Assembly: GCF_028993575.1 (NCBI RefSeq) | Contig: NZ_CP118615.1 | Coordinates: 6,477,001-6,541,000 of the forward strand | Direction: 5' to 3' | DNA length: 64,000 nt | Source of the DNA: Micromonospora cathayae | GTDB taxonomy: Bacteria > Actinomycetota > Actinomycetes > Mycobacteriales > Micromonosporaceae | In this document: piece after piece, positions 29,322 through 37,600 of the stretch | Layout of the letters: each line of letters begins with the position of its first letter | How positions within the stretch are numbered: position 1 is the stretch's first letter | Made by a program: the position numbers and the translations under genes | Notes under the pieces: generated by a model | Databases searched by the model: none | Told to the model about the DNA's origin: nothing | The model's input: the letters and a program-made list of their open reading frames with translations, nothing else

Positions 29322-30473
29322 TCAGCCCCGCACCACCAGCAGTGGGATGGTCATCTCGGTGGCGGTGTCCGCACCGTGGTAGGCCACCAGCCGCGACTCG
29401 ATGGGCCGCTCCGATCGGGTCGCCACCACCGCCCAGTCGGCCCGGCAGACCACCACCACGTCCCCGATGCGGGCCAGGTGGTCCTCGGGCACCGGCCCGA
29501 ACCAGCCGGTCGCCACCGCCTCCTCCCGGGTGAGCACCCGGGCCGCGTCGCCGAGCACCGCCGACCAGGCCGCCACCACGTCGTCGCGGGCACCCGGCGC
29601 GACGTGCAGGTACCGGACCCGGGGTTCGCCGGCCACCACCCGTACCCCGGCCCGCAGCCGCGCGTCGGCGTCCAGGTCGATGCGGTGGTCGTCGGGGACG
29701 TTGAGCTGCCCGTGGTCGGCGGTGACCAGCAGGGCGGCGTCGCCGGGCAGCCCGTCGACCAGGCGGGCCAGCAGCCCGTCCACCTCGGTCGCGGCGACCC
29801 GCCACGGGTCCGAGTCGACCCCGTGCAGGTGGCCCTGCCGGTCCAGGTCGGGGTGGTACCCGGAGACCAGGGTGGGGCCGTCCCCGGCGGCGAGCGCGGC
29901 GAGCAGCTCGGTGGCGACCGCGTCGCCGCTGGCCGCGCCCCGGTAGTCGCCGCCCCGGTTCGCGGCCACGGTCAGGCCGCTGCCGGCGTACTCGGGCCGG
30001 CTCACCACGGTCACCGTCACGCCGGCCGCGCGGGCCCGTTCGAGCTGGGTGGGGACCGGCTGCCAGCGCAGCGGCTCCGGGTCGGCGGACCACTCGATGT
30101 GGCTGAGCACCCGGTCGGTCTCCGGCACCCGCACCTTGAAGCCGAGCACCCCGTGCGCGCCCGGCGCGACCCCGGTGCCCAGACTGACCAGGCTGGTCGG
30201 GGTGGTGGACGGGAAACCGGCGGTGAGCCGCCGGCCGAGCAGGCTGGTCAGCCCGAACAGCGTCGGCGCGTACGGCCGGGCGGTGGGGATCTGATACCAG
30301 CCGAGGCCGTCGACGAGCAGCACCGCGACCCGGCGGATCCCGTCCAGCTCGGCGGTGAGACCGAGCGGGTCGGGGCTGCCGGGCACCCCGAGCACGGCCA
30401 GCGCGCTGGGCAGCACGTCGGCCAGGCTGCCGCCGCCGTACCGGGGGGCGACCGGTTCCAGCGGGCCGGTCAT
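29322..30473 (-). CDS. Alkaline-phosphatase superfamily phosphodiesterase
   Basis: This 383-residue protein belongs to the type I phosphodiesterase / nucleotide pyrophosphatase group. The first metal-binding aspartate is in VAVLLVDGLGWYQ. The nucleophile threonine is in FPSTTPTSLVSLGTG near 95. Later metal ligands appear in GYHPDLDRQGHLHG and TADHGQL. There is no signal peptide, so it is probably cytoplasmic. Its substrate is unknown. The ATG overlaps the methyltransferase stop by 4 nt. Confidence 0.83.
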   Translation of the reverse strand: MTGPLEPVAPRYGGGSLADVLPSALAVLGVPGSPDPLGLTAELDGIRRVAVLLVDGLGWYQIPTARPYAPTLFGLTSLLGRRLTAGFPSTTPTSLVSLGTGVAPGAHGVLGFKVRVPETDRVLSHIEWSADPEPLRWQPVPTQLERARAAGVTVTVVSRPEYAGSGLTVAANRGGDYRGAASGDAVATELLAALAAGDGPTLVSGYHPDLDRQGHLHGVDSDPWRVAATEVDGLLARLVDGLPGDAALLVTADHGQLNVPDDHRIDLDADARLRAGVRVVAGEPRVRYLHVAPGARDDVVAAWSAVLGDAARVLTREEAVATGWFGPVPEDHLARIGDVVVVCRADWAVVATRSERPIESRLVAYHGADTATEMTIPLLVVRG

Positions 30474-31255
30474 ACCGACGGCGGGACGGGTCCGGCCCCC
30501 TGGTTCCCCGTCGGGCGGCGGGCGAACAGGTGCAGTTGGGCGGCGAGGTCCCGGTACGGCGGCTGGGCGGCGAGGGCCCGTTCCAGCTCCAGCAGGGCGG
30601 CCGGTGCCCCGTCGGCGACGGCCGCCGGGAGCAGGTCGGCGAGGACGCGTACCCCGTGGATCTCCTCGACGGTGAGCCCGGCGGCGCGCAGCAGCGTGGC
30701 GGCGCGCTCGGCGTCGTACCGGCGGCGCAGGGTGTCCCGGGGGCCGGTGCTGCCGGCCGGGTCGGCGGCGAGGGTGGCGGCGGAGCCGAGGTTGCCGTTC
30801 ATCGCCCGGCCGAGCACGGCGGCGGCCCGCCCGGCGACCAGCACGCTCGCCGCACCGCCGGGACGCAGCGCGGTGACCAGGGCCTCGACCACCGGCGTGG
30901 GGTCGTCCACCACCTCCAGTACGGCGTGGCAGAGCACCAGGTCGACGCTGCCCGGCTCGACCAGGCCGGCGAGCGCGTCCCCGTCGCCCTGCACCGCGTG
31001 CACCCGGTCGCCGACCCCGGCCTCGGCGGCGCGGCGGGTCAGCGCGGCGAGCGCGTCCGGGCTGGCGTCGACCACGGTCACCCGGTGCCCGGCCTGCGCG
31101 AGCGGTACGGCGAACCCGCCGGTGCCGCCGCCGACGTCCAGTACGGTCAGCTCCGCGTCGCCGCGGCGGTCCAGCTCGGCGCGGAGCACCGACCAGATCA
31201 CGGCGGTACGGGGGGTCAGCGGCGGCCCGGTGAACCGGCTTCGTGTCTGCTCCAC
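30470..31255 (-). CDS. Class I SAM-dependent methyltransferase
   Basis: This is a Rossmann-fold methyltransferase. It has SAM motif I VLDVGGGTGGFAVPLA near residue 45, motif II TVVDASPDAL and a motif IV-like LVLCHAVLEVV. It resembles the SmtA/UbiE-like group with no assigned substrate. The GTG at 31253-31255 (VEQTRSRFTG) is preferred because TAGGCT (31263-31268) ends 7 nt upstream, as in other leaderless starts in this window. A GTG at 31273 is also possible. It overlaps the phosphodiesterase gene by ATGA. Confidence 0.82.
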   Translation of the reverse strand: MEQTRSRFTGPPLTPRTAVIWSVLRAELDRRGDAELTVLDVGGGTGGFAVPLAQAGHRVTVVDASPDALAALTRRAAEAGVGDRVHAVQGDGDALAGLVEPGSVDLVLCHAVLEVVDDPTPVVEALVTALRPGGAASVLVAGRAAAVLGRAMNGNLGSAATLAADPAGSTGPRDTLRRRYDAERAATLLRAAGLTVEEIHGVRVLADLLPAAVADGAPAALLELERALAAQPPYRDLAAQLHLFARRPTGNQGAGPVPPSV

Positions 31256-31684
31256 CCGGTCGAGCCTAGTCACGCCCACGCCGCCGGTGGTGTGAGGAGG
31301 GCCCCTTCCGGTATCCCTGGCGTCAGGAAGCCCGCCGCCTCGCACGCGGACGGGGCGGCGGGGGTCACGAATCCCCGGCCGCCGGTCCTTCCTCCTCCAC
31401 CTGCGCCCGTCGCGCGTTAGCCACCGACCCCTCGGTGACCTGGTATTCGCGCGGTTCGACGTGGTGGCTCGGCACCCAGCCGGCACCCAGCCGGGTCCGT
31501 CGGTCGTTCGCGAGCCCGCCATGGCGGATCGTCACTGGTCCCCCTCGTGGTAGCCGAAACGGTTCTGAATCTCTCCGGTCCTGCCGGATTTCAAACTCTT
31601 CGGTCGGATGCTATCCCTACCTTTTCGGCTGACTTTTCCCACAAGGCATTGCTCGATCACTGTCGATGCCGTCAGGCTCGGCGG
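31256..31684. other. Gene-free region between methyltransferase and TauE-type permease genes
   Basis: No gene is supported in this 429-nt divergent gap. Its left part holds an imperfect palindromic element (31291-31344, below). The right part (31520-31680) is noticeably AT-richer and contains the dyad CCGG-TCCTG-CCGG, probably the promoter area of the permease gene. No clean -35/-10 pair could be fixed. Confidence 0.5.
31291..31344. repeat. Imperfect palindromic intergenic element
   Basis: The ends TGTGAGGAGGG and the inverse of CCGCCTCGCA pair imperfectly. The interior carries AGGGCCCCTTCC and CAGGAAG. It resembles the perfect palindrome at 6165-6222 in its GGAAGGG / CTTCC content and may belong to the same dispersed family. 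That is an inference from two copies only. Confidence 0.4.
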
Positions 31685-32404
31685 GTGCTGTTGACGATCG
31701 TCGCGTTCGGCATCGTGCTGCTCGGCGCGTTCGCCCAGACGGTGAGCGGGTTCGGGTACGCGCTGGTCACCGTCCCGCTGTTCACCATGGCGACGGACCC
31801 CCGGACGGCGGTCGTGGTGACGGCGCTGACCGACATCGGGCTGACCGTGACCGCCGCCCTCCGGGACCGCGCCCACGTCCGGTGGCGGGTGGCCGGCTCA
31901 CTGACCGGCACCGCCCTGCTCGGCCTCCCGGTCGGCCTGCTCGTCCTCGCCACCGTCGCGGAGGACGTGCTCAGCGTGCTGATCGCGGTCGTGGTGCTGG
32001 GCTGTGTCGCGCTGGTGGCGTCCGGGGCGCGGCTGCGTACCGGGCCGCTCGGCATCGGCGCGGTCGGGGTGCTGGTCGGCGTGCTCACCGCCGCCACCGG
32101 CACCAACGGTCCGCCGCTGGTCGCCGCCTTCCACTCCCTCGGGTACGACCCGCGCACCTTCCGGGCCACCCTGGCGGCGATCTTCAGCGGGATCGGCCTG
32201 GTCGGGCTGGCCGGCTTCGCCGCCATCGGCCGGATCGACGCCGAGGTGCTGTGGCTGAGCCTGGTGGCGCTGCCGGCCGTACCGCTCGGCTGGTGGCTGG
32301 GGAACCTGGTCTTCGACCGGATCCGTCCGCTGGTGTTCCGGCGGATCGTGCTGGTCGGGCTGATCGGCAGCGCCGGCGTCGCCCTGGCCGCCGCCGCCGG
32401 CTGA
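31685..32404 (+). CDS. Sulfite exporter TauE/SafE-family permease
   Basis: This 239-residue membrane protein has about eight hydrophobic segments in two repeated halves. The family features are the N-terminal GAFAQTVSGFGYALVTVP and, in the second half, LVGVLTAATGTNGPPLVAAF. TauE/SafE proteins export sulfite or organosulfonates, or carry other anions; the substrate here is not predictable. The GTG at 31685 (VLLTIVAFG) is chosen because the family begins there. A longer frame from 31547 adds 46 non-conserved residues. Confidence 0.82.
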   Translation: MLLTIVAFGIVLLGAFAQTVSGFGYALVTVPLFTMATDPRTAVVVTALTDIGLTVTAALRDRAHVRWRVAGSLTGTALLGLPVGLLVLATVAEDVLSVLIAVVVLGCVALVASGARLRTGPLGIGAVGVLVGVLTAATGTNGPPLVAAFHSLGYDPRTFRATLAAIFSGIGLVGLAGFAAIGRIDAEVLWLSLVALPAVPLGWWLGNLVFDRIRPLVFRRIVLVGLIGSAGVALAAAAG

Positions 32405-32478
32405 CCCGGTCCGGGGCAGCCCGCCGGGACCTACGGCGCGGCCCGGTCCGGGGCGTCCCGCCGGACCTCCGGCGCGGC
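32405..32478. repeat. 37-bp tandem duplication after the permease gene
   Basis: Two near-identical 37-bp copies beginning CCCGGTCCGGGGC start at 32405 and 32442, directly after the stop codon. They contain CCGGTCCGG palindromes. They fill the space between the convergent permease and doxX genes and may act as a terminator. Confidence 0.6.
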
Positions 32479-32504
32479 GCGGTCCGGACCGGGTGCCGGG
32501 ACGG

Positions 32505-32879
32505 TCAGAAGGCGTACGGGCCGAACCTGCCCCAGGCCACGACGGCCGCGAGGAGCAGCAGGACGACGTTGATGCCGATGGCCTGGGTCTCCCGGCGGCG
32601 GGCGTGCACCACGATCGCGCCGATCATGACGAGGACCAGGCCGAGCGCGGCGAGCGGGACCAGCACCGGCACGATGTCCAGCACGGCGGGCAGGACGAGC
32701 CCGATCGCGGCGAGCACCTCCAGCGCGCCGATCAGCTTGATCGTGCCCGCGCCGAAGTCCTCGGTCCAGGCCATCCCGGAGGCGGCCAGCTTCTCCTTGG
32801 ACTGCGACAGCTTCATGATCCCGGCACCGAGGAAGGCGAGTGCCAGCAGAGCAGCGATGATCCACAAAACGATGTCCAC
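32505..32879 (-). CDS. DoxX-like membrane protein
   Basis: This is a 124-residue DoxX-family protein with four membrane segments. It has the typical ALAFLGAGIMKLSQSKEKLAASGMAW first helix and loop, and GALEVLAAIGLVLP in the second. DoxX relatives are linked to redox or thiol stress and are often regulated by an adjacent MarR protein. Here a marR gene lies divergently, with operator dyads between. Substrate or enzymatic role is unknown. Confidence 0.85.
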   Translation of the reverse strand: MDIVLWIIAALLALAFLGAGIMKLSQSKEKLAASGMAWTEDFGAGTIKLIGALEVLAAIGLVLPAVLDIVPVLVPLAALGLVLVMIGAIVVHARRRETQAIGINVVLLLLAAVVAWGRFGPYAF

Positions 32880-32901
32880 AGGGCCCTCCGGCCACTAGAT
32901 G

Positions 32902-32989
32902 ACTTCAAGCGTTGAGTGAAGCTAGCTCGGTTTTACTTCAAGACGCAAGTAAAACGAGAACGGCGTCACTTCATCGGTGAAGTTATGCT
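32902..32989. promoter_or_regulatory. doxX-marR divergent promoter region with three operator dyads
   Basis: Three related dyads occur. CTTCA / TGAAG lies at 32903-32907 and 32917-32921. A perfect GTTTTACTT / AAGTAAAAC lies at 32930-32938 and 32947-32955. A perfect ACTTCATCGGTGAAGT lies at 32968-32983. They share ACTT/AAGT half-sites. TATGCT (32984-32989) follows the last dyad directly and ends 6 nt before the marR ATG. The region is far AT-richer than its surroundings. Binding by the divergent MarR protein is the expected reading. Confidence 0.78.
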
Positions 32990-32995
32990 CGACGG

Positions 32996-33490
32996 ATGGA
33001 GGACACCCGGGAGCCGCACTGGCTGGACGAGGAACAGCAACAGACCTGGATAGCCCTGGTCGGCGTGATGATCCGGCTGCCCGGCGCGCTCGACGCCCAA
33101 CTGCGGGGCGACGCGGGAATCAGCCACTTCGAGTACCAGGTGCTGTCCGGGCTGTCGATGGCCCCCGAGCGGACACTGCGGATGAGCCGGCTGGCCGCCT
33201 TCACCGAGGGCTCGCTGTCCCGGCTGTCGCAGGTCGTCGCCAAGCTGGAGAAGCGCGACTACGTACGGCGCACACCCGATCCCGCCGACGGGCGCTACAC
33301 CCTCGCCACCCTCACCGACGCCGGCTGGGACAAGGTCGTCGCCACCGCACCCGGCCACGTCGCCGAGGTCCGCCGCCTGGTCTTCGACCCGCTCACCAAG
33401 GCCCAGCAGCGACAACTGCGCGACATCGGCCAGCGGATCATGGGAGCCGTCGACCCGGGCGGCCGCTGCCCCGGCGACCACACCCGCTGA
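32996..33490 (+). CDS. MarR-family transcriptional regulator
   Basis: This 164-residue winged-helix regulator begins MEDTREPHWLDEEQQQTW. The DNA-recognition helix is RMSRLAAFTEGSLSRLSQVVAKLEKRDYV, and the wing is RRTPDPADGRYTLATLT. MarR dimers bind short palindromes and release them on ligand or oxidant binding. The gene is divergent from doxX and the intergenic dyads overlap its own promoter, so it probably represses both. The ATG has a TATGCT -10 only 6 nt upstream, so the mRNA is probably leaderless. Confidence 0.92.
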   Translation: MEDTREPHWLDEEQQQTWIALVGVMIRLPGALDAQLRGDAGISHFEYQVLSGLSMAPERTLRMSRLAAFTEGSLSRLSQVVAKLEKRDYVRRTPDPADGRYTLATLTDAGWDKVVATAPGHVAEVRRLVFDPLTKAQQRQLRDIGQRIMGAVDPGGRCPGDHTR

Positions 33491-33564
33491 CCACCGGACG
33501 GTAACCGGCTCCGGTGCGCGGCGGTCGCCGTCGGCCAGCGGGCCTGCTCCACCGTTGACGTTTC

Positions 33565-33963
33565 TCAGCGCATGCGCGCGGTCTCGTGTAGGTGATCGAA
33601 GATGATCTGGTCGACCGGGGAGACCCGGTGGCGGTCGGCGTGGGTGAGCCAGGCCATCTCCTCGATCTCGCTGCTGGGCTGCAGGACGCCTTGGTAGTCG
33701 GCGGTGTAGCAGGTCATGCGAACCATCGTCCCGTTGGGGTGACCATGGGCTTGGGCGTGGAAGGTTCCGACGTGCTCGACGGTGTCGGGAGCGATGGCCA
33801 CGCTGAGTTCTTCCTGGATCTCGCGGACGAGGGTGTCGAGGTCGCCTTCGCCTGGTTCGCGCTTGCCGCCCGGGATGTAGTAGACGTCCTTGCCGCGCGA
33901 CCGGGAGCTGAGGATCGCGCCGTTCTCCAGGTGGATCCACGCGATCTTGTCGATGATGGTCAT
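33565..33963 (-). CDS. Nudix hydrolase
   Basis: This is a 132-residue Nudix protein. Its Nudix box runs from GKREPGE to REIQEELSV and matches GX5EX7REUXEEXGU, except that the last Gly is Ser. Nudix enzymes cleave nucleoside diphosphates linked to another moiety; the substrate here is unknown. The ATG at 33961-33963 has GGGAG 9 nt upstream, and a longer frame adds 14 residues without support. Its codon use is clearly lower in GC than the flanking genes, suggesting recent acquisition. Confidence 0.88.
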   Translation of the reverse strand: MTIIDKIAWIHLENGAILSSRSRGKDVYYIPGGKREPGEGDLDTLVREIQEELSVAIAPDTVEHVGTFHAQAHGHPNGTMVRMTCYTADYQGVLQPSSEIEEMAWLTHADRHRVSPVDQIIFDHLHETARMR

Positions 33964-34084
33964 GCTTGACGCTCCCTGGGGCTTGTCGGGGTGGCTACCG
34001 GCCACACCGGCTGGACGCTCGACCAGTTGGCCGTTGATGAAGGTAGCGCCAGGGCGGGGCCTGGGTCGATGGACGCACCAGCGG

Positions 34085-37000
34085 TCAGCGGAAGTCCCGG
34101 GAGGCCGGGGTGACCGGCGGGGTGATCGCGTCCAACCGGTCGGCGGTCAGGCTGGTCACCCCCTCGTGCCGGTGCAGGATGCCCCGCACCACCAGGGCAC
34201 TGCTGGTCCGCGCCACCCGCCGGTAGCGCTGCCACAACCCCGGTGAACAGGTCACGTTGAGCATGCCGGTCTCGTCCTCCAGGTTCAGGAAGGTCACCCC
34301 GCCGGCCGTCGCCGGTCGCTGCCGGTGGGTGACGATCCCGCCGACCCGGACCCGCTGCCCCGGCTCGACCCGCCCCAGCCGGGCGATCGGTACCGCGCCG
34401 AACGCGTCCAACCGGTCCCGCAGGAACCGGGCCGGGTGGCTCTCCGGGGACAGCCCGGTGGCCCACACGTCGGCGACCAGGCGGTCCACCGCGTCCATCC
34501 CGGGCAGGGTGGGGGCGGACGCGCCGGTCACCGTGCCGGGCAGCCGGCCGGGCCGGTCCTGGGCCGCCGCGCCGGCCGCCCACAGCGCCTGCCGCCGGCT
34601 CAGCCCGAAACAGGCGAAGGCGTCCGCGGTGGCCAGCGCCTCGAGCTGGGCGGCGGTCAGACCGACCCGCCGGGCCAGGTCCGACATGTCCCGGTACGCC
34701 CCGTGGGCCACCCGCTCGGCCTCGATCCGCTCGGCCAGCCCGTCGCCGAGGGTACGCACCCCCGACAGTCCGAGCCGAACCGCCGGACCGCCCAGCCCCC
34801 AGGCGTGCGGCGGCTCCCCCGGCGCGCTCCCCCACCGGGTGGCCGGGGTGGACTCCAGGGTGGCCTTCGCGCCGCTGGCGTTGACGTCCGGCCGGCGCAC
34901 CTCGACCCCGTGCCGGCGGGCGTCCTCGACCAGGGTCTGCGGCGAGTAGAACCCCATCGGCTGGGCGTTGAGCAGGGCGGCCAGGAACGGGCCGGGGTGG
35001 TAACGCTTCAACCAGGAACTGGCGTACACCAGGTAGGCGAAGCTCATCGCGTGGCTCTCCGGGAAGCCGTAGCTGGCGAACGCGGAGAGCTTGCGGTAGA
35101 CGTCGTCGGCCAGCTCACCGGTGATGCCCCGTTCGGCCATCCCGGCGTACAGCCGCTCGGCGATCCGGGCCATCCGCTCCGCCGACCGTTTCGCCCCCAT
35201 CGCCCGGCGCAACTGGTCCGCCCCGGCCGCGTCGAACCCGGCCAGGTCGATGGCGAGCTGCATCAACTGCTCCTGGAACAGCGGCACGCCGAGGGTCTTC
35301 TCCAACGCGTTACGCATCAACGGGTGCGGGTACGTCACCGGCTCCTGGCCGTTGCGCCGCCGGATGTACGGGTGCACCGAGCCGCCCTGGATCGGGCCGG
35401 GCCGGATCAGCGCCACCTCCACCACCAGGTCGTAGAACTCGCGGGGCTTCAGCCTCGGCAGGGTGGCCATCTGGGCGCGGCTCTCCACCTGGAACACCCC
35501 CACCGAGTCGGCCCGGCAGAGCATGTCGTACACCTCGGGGTCGTCCAGCGACATGTCGCCCAGGTCCAGGCTCTCCCCGATCAGGTCGTACCCGTAGTGC
35601 AGGGCCGACAGCATGCCCAGCCCGAGCAGGTCGAACTTGACCAGACCGACCGCGGCGCAGTCGTCCTTGTCCCACTGGAGCACGCTGCGGCCGGGCATCC
35701 GGCCCCACTCCACCGGGCACACCTCGATCACCGGGCGGTCGCAGATCACCATGCCACCGGAGTGGATGCCCAGGTGCCGGGGGAAGGTCTGGAGTTCGTT
35801 GGCGTACGCCACCACCTGCTCGGGGATGCCCTCGACGTCCACCGTGGCGACCGTGCCCCAGCGGTCGATCTGCTTGCTCCAGGCGTCCTGCTGACCGGGT
35901 GAGAAACCGAACGCCTTCGCCACGTCCCGCACCGCCGACCGGGGCCGGTACGAGATGACGTTGGCGACCTGGGCGGTGTGCTCCCGGCCGTACCGGGCGT
36001 AGACGTGCTGGATGACCTCCTCGCGCCGGTCCGACTCGATGTCCACGTCGATGTCGGGTGGGCCGTCGCGTTCCGGGGCGAGGAACCGTTCGAACAGCAG
36101 CCGGTGCCGGACGGCGTCCACGTTGGTGATCCGCAGCGCGTAGCAGACCGCCGAGTTGGCCGCCGAACCCCGCCCCTGGCAGTAGATGTCCTGCTGGCGG
36201 CAGAACGTGACGATGTCGTAGACCACCAGGAAGTAGCCGGGGAACCCGAGCGTCTCGATCATGTCCAGCTCGTGGTCGAGCTGCGCGTACGCCTCGGGAT
36301 GCGCCTCGGGCGGGCCGTAGCGGTCCCGCGCGCCCTGCGCGGTCAGGTGCCGCAGCCAGCTCATCTCGGTGTGCCCGGCCGGCACCGGGTACGCCGGCAG
36401 TCGCGGCGCGACCAGTTGCAGGTCGAACGCCAGTTCCCGGCCGAACTCGGCGGCCCGCGCCACCGCGCCCGGGTAGGCGGCGAACCGGGCGGCCATCTCC
36501 GCCCCGCTGCGCAGGTGCGCGGTGCCGGCGGCGGGCAGCCAGCCGTCGATCTCGTCCAGGCTGCGCCGGGCCCGGACGGCGGCCAGCGCGGTCGCCAGTC
36601 GACGCCGCCCCGGCGTGGCGTAGTGCACGTTGTTGGTGGCGACGGTGGGCAGGCCGGCGGCGGCGGCCAGCTCGGTCAGGGCGTCGTTGCGGTCGGCGTC
36701 GACCGGATGGCCGTGGTCGGTCAGTTCCACCGCCACCGTCTCCGCCCCGAACAGGGCGGTCAACCGGTCCAGCTCCCGGGCGGCGGCGTCCACCCCATCG
36801 GTGAGCAGCGCCGCCGGCACGTGCCCCTTGCGGCAGCCGGTGAGCACCAGCACGTGGTCACGCAGTTCCTCGGCGACCTGTTCCAGCTCGCCGTAGACCG
36901 GGCGGCCCTTCTCGCCGCCGCGCAACTGGGCGCGGGAGATGGTGGTGGCGAGCCGGGCGTACCCCTCGGGGCCGTGCGCGAGCAGCAGCAGGTGCCGCCC

Positions 37001-37510
37001 GTACGGGTCCGGTTCGCCGTTCTGCGGGCCGGGCAGGTCGAGGGAGAGTTCCGCGCCGACCACGGTGGGCAGCCGCAGGGCGCGGGCCGCCTCGGCGAAC
37101 CGGACCACCCCGTAGAAGCCGTCGTGGTCGGTGACGGCGAGCGCGGTGAGCCCGAGCCGGGCCGCCTCCTCGGCCAACTCCTCGGGGTGGCTGGCCCCGT
37201 CGAGGAAACTGAAGTTGCTGTGCGCGTGCAACTCGGCGTAGGGCACCACGTCGTCGGGGCGGGGCAGGTCGGGGGCGGTGTAGTGCTGACGGCTGCGGCT
37301 CCACGCCGGGGAGTCACCGCCGTCGGCGTCGACCGCCAGGGGATCCACCACGTACGGATCCCCCGTGGACGGCTCCACCACGTGCAGGTGCCGCCGCTCC
37401 CCCGCCCGTCCGTCGTCGGTCCGGCCGTCCCCCGGCCGACCGTTCGCCGGCCGGCCGGAGAGCACCCGTTCCAGCTCCCCCCAGGGCACCCCCGGATTGT
37501 GGAAACTCAC
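34085..37510 (-). CDS. dnaE2: Error-prone DNA polymerase III alpha subunit DnaE2
   Basis: DnaE2 (ImuC) is the error-prone C-family polymerase of the mycobacterial-type mutasome and works with ImuA' and ImuB on damaged templates. The 1141-residue protein has an N-terminal PHP domain (YAELHAHSNFSFLDG near residue 92) and the polymerase aspartates in PPDIDVDIE near 487. A tandem helix-hairpin-helix region and an OB fold (RVRVGGIVTHRQR) follow. The first 75 residues are charged and repeat-rich. The GTG start lies 90 nt after imuB. DnaE2 differs from replicative DnaE1 by length and by this neighbourhood. Confidence 0.93.
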   Translation of the reverse strand: MSFHNPGVPWGELERVLSGRPANGRPGDGRTDDGRAGERRHLHVVEPSTGDPYVVDPLAVDADGGDSPAWSRSRQHYTAPDLPRPDDVVPYAELHAHSNFSFLDGASHPEELAEEAARLGLTALAVTDHDGFYGVVRFAEAARALRLPTVVGAELSLDLPGPQNGEPDPYGRHLLLLAHGPEGYARLATTISRAQLRGGEKGRPVYGELEQVAEELRDHVLVLTGCRKGHVPAALLTDGVDAAARELDRLTALFGAETVAVELTDHGHPVDADRNDALTELAAAAGLPTVATNNVHYATPGRRRLATALAAVRARRSLDEIDGWLPAAGTAHLRSGAEMAARFAAYPGAVARAAEFGRELAFDLQLVAPRLPAYPVPAGHTEMSWLRHLTAQGARDRYGPPEAHPEAYAQLDHELDMIETLGFPGYFLVVYDIVTFCRQQDIYCQGRGSAANSAVCYALRITNVDAVRHRLLFERFLAPERDGPPDIDVDIESDRREEVIQHVYARYGREHTAQVANVISYRPRSAVRDVAKAFGFSPGQQDAWSKQIDRWGTVATVDVEGIPEQVVAYANELQTFPRHLGIHSGGMVICDRPVIEVCPVEWGRMPGRSVLQWDKDDCAAVGLVKFDLLGLGMLSALHYGYDLIGESLDLGDMSLDDPEVYDMLCRADSVGVFQVESRAQMATLPRLKPREFYDLVVEVALIRPGPIQGGSVHPYIRRRNGQEPVTYPHPLMRNALEKTLGVPLFQEQLMQLAIDLAGFDAAGADQLRRAMGAKRSAERMARIAERLYAGMAERGITGELADDVYRKLSAFASYGFPESHAMSFAYLVYASSWLKRYHPGPFLAALLNAQPMGFYSPQTLVEDARRHGVEVRRPDVNASGAKATLESTPATRWGSAPGEPPHAWGLGGPAVRLGLSGVRTLGDGLAERIEAERVAHGAYRDMSDLARRVGLTAAQLEALATADAFACFGLSRRQALWAAGAAAQDRPGRLPGTVTGASAPTLPGMDAVDRLVADVWATGLSPESHPARFLRDRLDAFGAVPIARLGRVEPGQRVRVGGIVTHRQRPATAGGVTFLNLEDETGMLNVTCSPGLWQRYRRVARTSSALVVRGILHRHEGVTSLTADRLDAITPPVTPASRDFR

Positions 37511-37600
37511 CGGGCCATCCCGCCACCCATGACGATCGTGGTGGGCTCGTGCCCCGGGAGGGGCCGGAATCCACCACGGTCCGTCCGACGGTCCCGGGGC

